From positions 1 through 64,000 of the forward strand of contig JAOPYE010000015.1 in assembly GCA_025964775.1 (NCBI GenBank): DNA of 64,000 bases. Direction: 5' to 3'. Source of the DNA: Marmoricola sp. Lineage in GTDB: Bacteria > Actinomycetota > Actinomycetes > Propionibacteriales > Nocardioidaceae. The number at the start of each line of letters is the position of its first letter. Within the stretch, counting starts at the first letter, position 1. Below the pieces are notes generated by a model. It was given only the letters and a program-made list of their open reading frames with translations. It searched no databases and was not told the origin of the DNA. The position numbers and the translations under genes were made by a program. Positions 15,648-22,837 of this stretch are shown one piece after another.

Positions 15648-16811
15648 ATGACCACCCCTGTCCTCGAGCAGATCCAGGCTGCCCTGGCGACTGTGAACGA
15701 CCCCGAGATCAAGCGCCCGATCACCGAGCTCGGCATGGTCGAATCCGTCGACATCGACGACACCGGCAAGGTCGCCGTGCGGGTGCTCCTCACCGTGGCG
15801 GGCTGCCCGCTCAAGGACACGATCACCCGGGACGTCACGGCTGCTGTCTCCACGGTGGCCGGCGTGACCGCGGTCGACCTCGACCTCGGCGTGATGACCG
15901 CCGAGCAGCGTGCCGGCCTCAAGGAGATCCTCTCCGGGGGCCAGGCCCAGCGTGAGATCCCGTTCGGCCGTCCCGACTCGCTCACCAAGGTCTACGCGAT
16001 CGCCTCGGGCAAGGGCGGCGTCGGCAAGTCCTCGGTCACGGTCAACCTGGCGCTCGGCCTGGCCGCCGAGGGCCTGAAGGTCGGCGTCATCGATGCCGAC
16101 ATCTACGGTCACTCGATCCCGGCGATGTTCGGCATCGCCGACACCAGGCCCACCCAGGTCGACGACCTGATCATGCCGGTGCCCACCGCCAGCGGCGTCT
16201 CGGTGATCTCGATCGGGATGCTCAAGCCGCGTCGAGACCAGGTGGTCGCGTGGCGTGGCCCGATGCTCGACCGCGCGCTGGTCCAGATGCTCGCCGACGT
16301 CTACTGGGGCGACCTGGACGCGCTGCTCCTCGACCTTCCGCCCGGAACCGGCGACGTCGCGATCTCCCTCGGCCAGCACCTTCCGAGCGCCGAGGTGATC
16401 GTGGTGACCACTCCGCAGGAAGCTGCCGCTGAGGTGGCCGAGCGTGCCGGCACGATGGCTTCGATGATGCACCAGCGGGTGATCGGCGTCGTGGAGAACA
16501 TGAGCTACCTGGCCTGCCCGCACTGCACGCCCGAGGGCAAGGAGCACCGTCTGGAGATCTTCGGGTCCGGTGGTGGTGCACGGGTGGCCAAGACCCTGAG
16601 CCAGCGGTTCGGCTACGACGTCCCGGTCCTGGCCGACGTCCCGCTCGACATCTCGTTGCGCGAAGGGGGCGACGCGGGCAAGCCGGTCGTCGAGTCCGAC
16701 CCGACCTCGCCGGCTGCGCAGGCCCTGCGGGCGATGGCGCGCGACCTGGCCGGACGCGGCCGCGGTCTGGCCGGCATGCAGCTCGGCCTGACGCCGTCGT
16801 CGAAGTTCTAG
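15648..16811 (+). CDS. mrp: Mrp/NBP35-family iron-sulfur carrier ATPase
   Basis: P-loop ATPase of 387 residues of the Mrp/ApbC type that carries and delivers Fe-S clusters. Residues 1-85 are a DUF59/MIP18-like domain (VNDPEIKRPITELGMVE; the conserved cysteine at AGCPL). The Walker A is GKGGVGKSS at 121-129, followed by DADIYGHSIP. LLLDLPPGTGD is the switch region, and CPHC near residue 284 is the cluster-binding CxxC pair. Cytosolic. It precedes tatB and the sigE locus, an order I recall as conserved in actinobacteria. Confidence 0.92.
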   Translation: MTTPVLEQIQAALATVNDPEIKRPITELGMVESVDIDDTGKVAVRVLLTVAGCPLKDTITRDVTAAVSTVAGVTAVDLDLGVMTAEQRAGLKEILSGGQAQREIPFGRPDSLTKVYAIASGKGGVGKSSVTVNLALGLAAEGLKVGVIDADIYGHSIPAMFGIADTRPTQVDDLIMPVPTASGVSVISIGMLKPRRDQVVAWRGPMLDRALVQMLADVYWGDLDALLLDLPPGTGDVAISLGQHLPSAEVIVVTTPQEAAAEVAERAGTMASMMHQRVIGVVENMSYLACPHCTPEGKEHRLEIFGSGGGARVAKTLSQRFGYDVPVLADVPLDISLREGGDAGKPVVESDPTSPAAQALRAMARDLAGRGRGLAGMQLGLTPSSKF

Positions 16812-16820
16812 GGCTCGCGG

Positions 16821-16853
16821 GGTTTCGAGACGGTCGCTGCGACCTCCTCAACC
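16821..16853. repeat. Single copy of the dispersed GGTTTCGAGACG...CCTCCTCAACC repeat
   Basis: GGTTTCGAGACG (16821-16832), a small hairpin core (GTCGCTGCGAC), and CCTCCTCAACC (16843-16853), followed by TCCTCGCTGGCGCTCGGACC, which is also shared with the copy at 26697. It lies between mrp and the tatB promoter and may end mrp transcription. Confidence 0.8.
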
Positions 16854-16873
16854 TCCTCGCTGGCGCTCGGACC

Positions 16874-16879
16874 TAGACT
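16874..16879 (+). promoter_or_regulatory. -10 box TAGACT, leaderless tatB
   Basis: TAGACT is followed by six bases and the tatB ATG at 16886; it abuts the end of the dispersed repeat. Confidence 0.5.
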
Positions 16880-16885
16880 CGCAGC

Positions 16886-17227
16886 ATGTTCGGAGTCGGG
16901 TTGCCCGAGATGGCCGTGATCCTCGTGGTCGCGCTCATCGTCTTCGGTCCCGACAGGCTCCCCGACTACGCCCGCCAGGCCGGCAGGATGGTGCGGCACC
17001 TCCGCTCCTTCGCCGAGTCGGCGCAGGCGGACCTGCGCAAGGAGCTCGGTCCGGAGTACGCGAACCTCAAGCTCACCGACCTCGACCCGCGGACCGCGAT
17101 CCGCAAGCACATCCTCGAGGCGATCGACGCCGAGGACACCGCCGAGGCCGCGAGGACGGCGGTGCTCCGCGGTGGTCCCGAGCTGGGACCCGACGAGCGG
17201 CCGCCGTACGACGCCGAGGCCACCTGA
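16886..17227 (+). CDS. tatB: Sec-independent protein translocase subunit TatB
   Basis: Protein of 113 residues with the TatA/B architecture: a short N-terminus, one transmembrane helix (residues 7-21), the FGP hinge ([11 protein letters not shown]), then an amphipathic helix ([24 protein letters not shown]) and a charged tail. The glutamate in MFGVGLPEM (residue 8) is the TatB-type polar residue used for cargo recognition. It works with TatA and TatC, which are not in this window. Its place beside htrA and sigE matches the actinobacterial envelope-stress locus. Confidence 0.9.
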   Translation: MFGVGLPEMAVILVVALIVFGPDRLPDYARQAGRMVRHLRSFAESAQADLRKELGPEYANLKLTDLDPRTAIRKHILEAIDAEDTAEAARTAVLRGGPELGPDERPPYDAEAT

Positions 17228-17254
17228 TCTGAGACGCGTCAGCGGATCAGATCG

Positions 17255-17366
17255 TTGGTCATCGAGCAGCGAGCGCCGACCGAGGAACGAGGTCGCGACC
17301 GAGCGTGTCGAGATGCGGTGAGGTACGCGCTCAGGTCACCACGTCTCGGCAAGCTCGACGACCGGA
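17255..17366. repeat. Imperfect inverted repeats of a GGTCRTCGAGC / GTCTCGRCAAGCTCGA type
   Basis: The region between the convergent tatB and htrA holds GGTCATCGAGCAGCGAGCG on the left and CGTCTCGGCAAGCTCGACGA (17341-17360) on the right; the right part read backwards begins GGTCGTCGAGC. A middle copy, GAGCGTGTCGAGATG, lies between. The form resembles short intergenic repeats common in Nocardioides-type genomes. It would fold in RNA and probably terminates both genes. Confidence 0.55.
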
Positions 17367-17375
17367 CGGGACCGC

Positions 17376-18767
17376 CTACCCCGTTTTTCCGATCAGGCCG
17401 ATGCTCACGTCGAAGGTCTTCCCGCCGCGTTGAATCGTCAGGGTCGCCTTCTCGCCGGGCTGGTGGGTCCGGACTGCGACCACGACGTCGATCGACCCCG
17501 TCACCGGCAGGCCGTCGACCTTCGTGATCAGGTCACCCACCCGCAGGTTTGCCGAAGCCGCGGGAGTGCCGACGGTGATGCTGCGGACGACGGCTCCCGT
17601 GCCTGCGGCGTTGCCGCGCACCGTCACGCCCATCACCGGGTACTCGGCCTTGCCGGTCCTGAGGATCTGGTTGGCGGTGACGAGGACCTGCTCGATCGGG
17701 ATCGCGAAGCTGACGCCGATGTTGGCCGACTGGCTGCCCGAGCTGGACGACCCGACCGTCGCGATCGCCGAGTTGACGCCGATCACCTGGCCTTGCAGGT
17801 CGACCAGCGGGCCACCCGAGTTGCCCGGGTTGATCGCTGCGTCGGTCTGTACCGCGCTGATGTAGGACGCATCGCTGCCGTCACCGGTCGTGACCGGGCG
17901 GCGCTTCGCGCTGATGATGCCGCTGGTCACGGTCGCGGACAGGCCCAGCGGTGAGCCGAACGCGACGACCGTCTCACCGACCCGCATCTGGTTCGCCGAG
18001 CCGATCGACACCGGCGGCAGGTCCTGCGCGCCGTCGACCTTGAGGACGGCGATGTCGTAGACCGTGCTACGACCGACGACCGTCGCCTTCATGTGCCGAC
18101 CGCTCTGGTCGATGACGTCGATCGGACCGTTGTCGGCGGCTGCCTGCTCGACGACGTGGTTGTTCGTGATCACGTGGCCGGCGCGGTCCAGGACGAAGCC
18201 CGAGCCGGTCGCGCCCTGGGCCCGGTGGTCGTACTCGGCGACGATCTGGACGGTGCTCGGCAGCACCTTGGCCGCGACGGCCGGGATGCTGGCGTTGTTG
18301 GCCGCGAGCGGCGGAGCCGACTGCTGCTGGAGCTTGAGGATCCCGACATCGGGCGTGCTGGTGCTGCTGTTGTTGTTCCCGTTGTCGACGAGCGATCCGC
18401 CGATCGCCCCACCGATCAGCCCGACGACCAGAGCGATCGCCGCAACGATCGGCCAGATCCACCCCGAGGGACGGCCGGGGGCGGCCTGCGGCGTGACGGC
18501 GTACGGGTTGGGCGGCTGGACGCCGGGGGCCGGGGCGCCGTACGTCGGCGGAGGGGTGTAGGCCGGCTCGCCGTACGCGGGCGGAGCGCCGTAGGCCGAC
18601 GTGGACCCGTACAAGGGGCTTCCGTAGGCAGGCGGCTGCGGAGCCTCAGCCGGAGCCGGGGCGGCAGGCTGCGCTTCGTACGGCGTTGTCGGTTCGTCCG
18701 GATTGCCCGGCGGCAGATCACCCGTCGGGTGCTCGGCCGGTACGCCGTTGTTCTCGGTGTCGCTCAC
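17376..18767 (-). CDS. htrA: HtrA/DegP-type membrane-anchored serine protease with PDZ domain
   Basis: Protein of 463 residues. A cytoplasmic Pro/Ala/Tyr-rich tail (residues 1-100, repeated YGAPPAYG units) precedes one transmembrane helix at about 103-125, an extracytoplasmic trypsin-like domain and a C-terminal PDZ (about 370-460, GDLITKVDGLPVTG). The catalytic triad is visible as TNNHVV (His204), YDIAVLK (Asp238) and NPGNSGGP (Ser317). It should cleave or chaperone misfolded exported proteins. It lies directly after sigE and rseA on the same strand, so it is a likely SigE-regulon member. Confidence 0.92.
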   Translation of the reverse strand: MSDTENNGVPAEHPTGDLPPGNPDEPTTPYEAQPAAPAPAEAPQPPAYGSPLYGSTSAYGAPPAYGEPAYTPPPTYGAPAPGVQPPNPYAVTPQAAPGRPSGWIWPIVAAIALVVGLIGGAIGGSLVDNGNNNSSTSTPDVGILKLQQQSAPPLAANNASIPAVAAKVLPSTVQIVAEYDHRAQGATGSGFVLDRAGHVITNNHVVEQAAADNGPIDVIDQSGRHMKATVVGRSTVYDIAVLKVDGAQDLPPVSIGSANQMRVGETVVAFGSPLGLSATVTSGIISAKRRPVTTGDGSDASYISAVQTDAAINPGNSGGPLVDLQGQVIGVNSAIATVGSSSSGSQSANIGVSFAIPIEQVLVTANQILRTGKAEYPVMGVTVRGNAAGTGAVVRSITVGTPAASANLRVGDLITKVDGLPVTGSIDVVVAVRTHQPGEKATLTIQRGGKTFDVSIGLIGKTG

Positions 18768-18771
18768 ACGC

Positions 18772-19254
18772 CTATCTTGACCTACCGCCGAAGGCGGCGT
18801 TCTCGATGTCCGCGGTCAAGCCGGTCCCGGGGTCGTTGCGGACGGGTGTCGCGCCGCCGATCATCGCCGGTCCGGGCCTGCCGGGAACCTCGCCCCGACC
18901 GACGGGGCCCGAGGTCACCGTCATCATCGCCATGACGGCCAGGCCGACCGATCCGGCGCCGACCAGGGCGGTCGCCGTACGCCGACGCGTCGAGCGGCGC
19001 TCGATCTCGTCGACGATCGCCCAGGCGTGGACGTCGTACAGGGCACCGAGGAGACCGGCAGGGGCGGCGAGCGGCGTCGGCGCAGCGAGCCCGGCGAGGC
19101 GCTGCTTGATCCAGCCCTCTCGCTCGACCAGCCGTCGACAACCCGGACAGCCCAGGACGTGGCTCCACGCACGCTCTTCCTCGGCCGGGGACAGCTGCCC
19201 GTCCACAAGCGCCGAAGCGCTCGATCCGATGTGCCCGTGGAGCTTGAGGATCAC
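18772..19254 (-). CDS. rseA: Anti-sigma factor, zinc-finger RseA type
   Basis: Protein of 160 residues. The N-terminal zinc-binding anti-sigma motif is HVLGCPGC near residues 32-39 (His-x3-Cys-x2-Cys). A hydrophobic segment, ATALVGAGSVGLAVMAMM near 94-111, is followed by about 50 residues with no clear fold. Whether the segment spans the membrane is uncertain; mycobacterial RseA is cytosolic. It should bind and silence the sigma factor encoded immediately upstream; the sigE stop and the rseA start are adjacent. The TGA lies four bases before the htrA start. Confidence 0.85.
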   Translation of the reverse strand: MILKLHGHIGSSASALVDGQLSPAEEERAWSHVLGCPGCRRLVEREGWIKQRLAGLAAPTPLAAPAGLLGALYDVHAWAIVDEIERRSTRRRTATALVGAGSVGLAVMAMMTVTSGPVGRGEVPGRPGPAMIGGATPVRNDPGTGLTADIENAAFGGRSR

Positions 19255-19839
19255 TTAGACCCGCCCTGCCAGCTGGGGACCGGCGACCCGGACCCGACCG
19301 GAGGTCGGCGCACGGTGCGACAGCGCCTTGCGCAGCATCGCCCGGCCGCGGTGGATGCGCGACCGGACCGTGCCCATCTTGAGGTCGAGGACGTCGGCGA
19401 TCTCCTCGTAGGTCAGGCCCTCGACGTCACACAGCACGACCGCAGCCCGGAAATCGGGGGGAAGCGCGGCCAGGGCCGCTTCGATGTCGGCGTCGAACAT
19501 CTGGTTCAGGTAGGCGACGTCCGGGGTCGCGACCGGGCTCGGGAGCCGGTTGTCGGCGTCCTCGGGCAGCGAGTCGAAACGGATCTTGCTCTTGCGGCGC
19601 GCCTGGTCAAGGAAGAGGTTGGTGGTGATCCGGTGGATCCAGCCCTCGAACGTCCCGGGGGTGTAGGTGTGCAGCGACCGGAACACCCGGACGAAGACCT
19701 CCTGGGTCAGGTCCTCGGCGTCGTGGGGGTTGCCGGTGAGCCGGTAGGCGAGCCGGTAGACCCGCGCGGAGTGGTCCTCGACGATCTGGTCCCAGCTGGG
19801 CACTCCGGCGGCCGCGGCCTCGGAGGTGGGCTGGCTCAT
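19255..19839 (-). CDS. sigE: ECF RNA polymerase sigma factor SigE
   Basis: Sigma factor of 194 residues. Region 2 contains [20 protein letters not shown] and [20 protein letters not shown] (RNA-polymerase binding and -10 recognition); region 4 contains [40 protein letters not shown] with the helix-turn-helix for the -35 element. Together with RseA and HtrA this is the actinobacterial SigE envelope-stress switch. The ATG at 19839 is chosen because AAGGAG lies seven bases upstream; the frame extends 20 codons further, with weaker sequence. It is divergent from an O-methyltransferase. Confidence 0.9.
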   Translation of the reverse strand: MSQPTSEAAAAGVPSWDQIVEDHSARVYRLAYRLTGNPHDAEDLTQEVFVRVFRSLHTYTPGTFEGWIHRITTNLFLDQARRKSKIRFDSLPEDADNRLPSPVATPDVAYLNQMFDADIEAALAALPPDFRAAVVLCDVEGLTYEEIADVLDLKMGTVRSRIHRGRAMLRKALSHRAPTSGRVRVAGPQLAGRV

Positions 19840-20092
19840 GATGGGCTCCTTGCTGCGGTGCGTACTCGAGATACGAACCATCGGTGCTGGGACCTCCACG
19901 CTAGGAACTCAAGGTGAGAGCGTGCTGAGACCCCACTGAGGGTCAGCAAGCAATCGCGAGGGACCGCGTGACGCGACCCCACACCTGAAGAACGGCGGCC
20001 GGGCCCGAAGTGTTCCCACTTCTCCCCGGTCCCTCAGCGGTACAGTCCACCCCATCGCAGACCCACGACCGCGCCGTACCGAGGAGGACGTC
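19840..20092. promoter_or_regulatory. Divergent promoter region sigE / O-methyltransferase
   Basis: About 250 bases without a gene. It holds a TAGCGT box on the minus strand after GAGTTCC (near 19900), a small hairpin (GACCC...GGGTC, 19929-19943), and TACAGT at 20041-20046 on the plus strand before the methyltransferase. I could not place a SigE-type -35/-10 pair with normal spacing. Confidence 0.4.
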
Positions 20093-20743
20093 ATCGTCAC
20101 CGCACCGAAGCCCGCGAGCTGGACCTACTCCGAGGAGTACGTCGCCGAGGACACGGTCCTGGCGAACGCCCGCGCCCGTGCCGAGGAGGTCGGCGTCGTG
20201 CCGATCGGCCCCGGTGGCGGCGCGGCCCTCCGCTTCCTGACCTCGGTCCTCGACGCCCGCGCTGTCGTCGAGATCGGCACCGGGACCGGCGTCTCGGGCC
20301 TGTGGATGATGCGCGGCATGCGCCCCGACGGCGTCCTGACCTCCGTCGACACCGAGGCCGAGCACCAGCGGCTCGCCAAGGAGACCTTCACCGAGGCCGG
20401 CATCGCCTCGCAGCGGGTCCGGCTGATCCCGGGCGCGGCACTCGAGGTCCTCCCCCGACTGACCGACGGCCACTACGACGTCGTGTTCGCCGATGGCGAC
20501 AAGCAGGAGTACCCGGAGTACCTCGGCGAGGCCCTGCGCCTGCTGCGTCCCGGAGGCGTCGTGGTCTTCGACAACGCCCTGTGGCACGACCGGGTCGCCG
20601 ACCCCGCCCAGCGCGACCCGGACACGATCGCGATCCGCGAGCTCTGCCGCGTCGTGGGCGAGCACGAGTCGCTCGTCCCGGTCCTGCTCCCGGTCGGTGA
20701 CGGACTCCTGATAGCCAAAAAGGTCTGGCTCCCCGAAGCCTGA
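20093..20743 (+). CDS. O-methyltransferase with no canonical start codon at the expected site
   Basis: SAM-dependent O-methyltransferase (COMT-like) of about 216 residues. Motif I is VVEIGTGTGVSGLWMM near residue 58, FADGDKQEYPEYL is the metal/substrate loop, and GGVVVFDNALWHDRV follows. The conserved N-terminal segment (SWTYSEEYVAEDTVLANARARA) is in frame from 20093, but no ATG, GTG or TTG occurs upstream; the first is a GTG at 20198, which would delete this segment. A GAGGAGG site at 20081-20087 is five bases before ATC at 20093, and homologues as I remember them begin here. An ATC start is therefore the best guess. Divergent from sigE, as in mycobacteria. Confidence 0.78.
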   Translation: MVTAPKPASWTYSEEYVAEDTVLANARARAEEVGVVPIGPGGGAALRFLTSVLDARAVVEIGTGTGVSGLWMMRGMRPDGVLTSVDTEAEHQRLAKETFTEAGIASQRVRLIPGAALEVLPRLTDGHYDVVFADGDKQEYPEYLGEALRLLRPGGVVVFDNALWHDRVADPAQRDPDTIAIRELCRVVGEHESLVPVLLPVGDGLLIAKKVWLPEA

Positions 20744-20759
20744 GGGCCCAGCCCTCAGG
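20739..20759. terminator. Bidirectional hairpin terminator
   Basis: CCTGAGGGC, loop CCA, GCCCTCAGG: a perfect nine-base-pair stem. It overlaps the stop codon of the O-methyltransferase and precedes the convergent histidine-kinase stop. No U-tract, as usual in this GC range. Confidence 0.65.
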
Positions 20760-20768
20760 TGGTCCCAC

Positions 20769-22355
20769 TCAGTTAAGTGGAACCTGCCACTCGAGCAACG
20801 TCCCGTGGGGATCCTCGGGGACGATCCGGAACAGTCCACCCAGGTCGGTGGCGCGCCGGCGCACGTTGCGCAAGCCGCTCTCGGACACGGCCTCGCCGAT
20901 GCCGCGACCGTTGTCCGAGACCCGGAGCGTCAACCGTTCGCCGGTGGCCTCCACCTCCACCACGCAGGCGTCCGCCTCCGCGTGCCGGGCGACGTTGGAC
21001 AGCCCTTCGCGCAGCGAGGCCATCAGCTGGTGCGAGACCTCGCCGGACACGGCGACGTCGACGGGTCCGCGGATCCTCACGAACGGCGTGAACCCGAGGA
21101 CCGGCACGTACTCCTTGACCAGCGCCCGGATCTCGGACTTCAGCGAGGTCCCGTCGTCGTGGCGCAGCTCGAAGATCGTCGAGCGGATGTCGCGGATGGT
21201 GGTGTTGAGCTCCGCGACCGCCTCGCCGAGCCGGTCGCGTACCTCGTCGAGGACCACGATGCGTCGCAGGCCCTGGAGCTGGAGCGCGGTGGCGAAGAGC
21301 CGCTGGATCACCGAGTCGTGCAGATCGCGGGCGATCCGGTCGCGATCGGCGGTCAGCATGTGCTCCTGCCGCTCGGCCAGCGCCTGGGTCCGGTCCAGTG
21401 ACAGCGAGGCCTGGTCGGCGAACGCCGAGAGCAGTGCGAGGTCGGGTCCGTCGACGCCGAGCGTCGCGTCGTCCAGGGCGACGAGCAGGAACTGGCCGGG
21501 CAGCAGGCGCGACGGCATGGGTACGACGACCCGGGTGACCCCGTCGCCCCGATGCGCCACGGTGGCACGACTCTCCAGCCAGGCAGTGCTGATCGCCGCA
21601 CCCCACCTCTCGGCGAGGTTCGTGTCGTCGATCTCGGTCCCGTTCGGCCGATCGTCGGCCACCAGGTCGATCTCGGTCCCGTCGGTGTGGACGACTCCGA
21701 CCGCGCCGGCACCCGCGGCGCGACGAAGGTGCGCCGCCACCAGGGCCAGGGCGTCGAGCGGGTCCCTGGAGTCCGCGAGCGCCTCCGACATCGCGATGCC
21801 GGACTCGAGCCAGCGGTTGCGCTGCTCGGTGTCGGCGTGCATCCGCGCGTTCGCAATCACGTGACCCGCGACCTGGGCCAGCACGTCGAGCAGCTGCTCG
21901 TCGGTCTGCGTGAACTCGCGACCCCCGGCCTTCTCGGTCAGGTAGAGGTTGCCGTACACCTTGCCCTCGACGCGCACCGGTACGCCGAGGAACGAGGCCA
22001 TCGGCGGGTGGTTAGCAGGGAACCCCATCGACCGCGCGTGCTCGGCGACGTTGCTCAGCCGCAGGGGCTTCGGGTCCTCGATCACGACCCCGAGTACTCC
22101 CTCACAGGTGGGCAGGGAGGAGATCTGGGACATCTCGCCGTGGTCGAGCCCGTGGATCACGAAGTCCGCCACGATGCCGTTCGAGTCCAGCAGCCCCAGG
22201 ACGCCGTACTGGGCGCCGGTCAGCGCGCACGACGCCTGGACGAGCCGCTCGAGCGAGCCGCGCAGGTCGAGTCCGGAACTGATCAGCAGGACGGCATCGA
22301 GCAGGCTGCCGGCCTGTGTGCTGATGTCGACATCCCGCCCCTCGCCCACCAGCAC
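20769..22355 (-). CDS. GAF-domain sensor histidine kinase, DevS-like (orphan)
   Basis: Cytoplasmic kinase of 528 residues. A GAF domain at about 30-170 includes LPTCEGVLGVVIEDPKPLRL and FLGVPVRVEGKVYGNLYLTEK, the DevS/DosS-type GAF core; a second, weaker GAF lies near 190-325. The HisKA_3 dimerisation motif DRDRIARDLHDSVIQRLFA places the phospho-accepting histidine at 346. The ATPase domain ends with DNGRGIGEAV and a G2-like ESGLRNVRRRA. No response regulator lies next to it. DevS GAF domains can bind haem; I cannot confirm the haem ligand here. Start GTG at 22355. Confidence 0.85.
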   Translation of the reverse strand: MLVGEGRDVDISTQAGSLLDAVLLISSGLDLRGSLERLVQASCALTGAQYGVLGLLDSNGIVADFVIHGLDHGEMSQISSLPTCEGVLGVVIEDPKPLRLSNVAEHARSMGFPANHPPMASFLGVPVRVEGKVYGNLYLTEKAGGREFTQTDEQLLDVLAQVAGHVIANARMHADTEQRNRWLESGIAMSEALADSRDPLDALALVAAHLRRAAGAGAVGVVHTDGTEIDLVADDRPNGTEIDDTNLAERWGAAISTAWLESRATVAHRGDGVTRVVVPMPSRLLPGQFLLVALDDATLGVDGPDLALLSAFADQASLSLDRTQALAERQEHMLTADRDRIARDLHDSVIQRLFATALQLQGLRRIVVLDEVRDRLGEAVAELNTTIRDIRSTIFELRHDDGTSLKSEIRALVKEYVPVLGFTPFVRIRGPVDVAVSGEVSHQLMASLREGLSNVARHAEADACVVEVEATGERLTLRVSDNGRGIGEAVSESGLRNVRRRATDLGGLFRIVPEDPHGTLLEWQVPLN

Positions 22356-22378
22356 AGCGTACGGAACTTATGTCCGAT

Positions 22379-22837
22379 CTAGTCCGAAACGGTCGAGTTG
22401 AGGCGGGCCAGTGCCACCGCCAGCTCGCGGATCTCGTCCGGCTCCCATCCCGACATCTGCGCGCCGAACTCCTCCCGGCGTTTGCCCACCATCGACAGCA
22501 ACCGCTCGCGGGCCAGCGGGGTGGCGGCCAGGATCGAGGCGCGGCCGTCGTTCGGATCGGGGGTGCGCTCGACCAGGCCGAGATCGACGAGCTGGTGCAC
22601 GATCCGGCTGACCCCGCCCTTGTCGAGCGCGAACATGTCAGCCAGGTCCGCAGCGCGGTGCGGGCCGAACTCGGCCAGCGTCGCGAGCATCGGGTACGAC
22701 GTCGCACTCAGTGCGGGGTCGACCTGGGTGGCACGCTCGGCCAGCCCGCGCCGCACCCGGCGCAGCAGGCGGCCGATCTCGTGCTCGAGGCCGCGGATCG
22801 CCTCGTCGCGCGCCAGATCGTCCACGAGCAGCATCAT
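22379..22837 (-). CDS. MarR-family transcriptional regulator of the adjacent efflux pump
   Basis: Winged-helix regulator of 152 residues. The recognition helix region is LADMFALDKGGVSRIVHQLVDLGLVERTPDPNDGRAS near residues 65-101, and the wing is DPNDGRAS. Its start overlaps the stop of the DHA2 efflux gene by four bases (ATGA), so pump and regulator are one operon with the pump first. It probably represses from the paired GTTGYRTTCYGCAAC sites at 24404-24439, with a ligand that is also a pump substrate. Confidence 0.87.
   Translation of the reverse strand: MMLLVDDLARDEAIRGLEHEIGRLLRRVRRGLAERATQVDPALSATSYPMLATLAEFGPHRAADLADMFALDKGGVSRIVHQLVDLGLVERTPDPNDGRASILAATPLARERLLSMVGKRREEFGAQMSGWEPDEIRELAVALARLNSTVSD

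Noticed and set aside
20198-20743. O-methyltransferase starting at the GTG at 20198
   Set aside because: It would drop the conserved SWTYSEEYVAED segment, and no ribosome site or -10 box stands at the proper distance.
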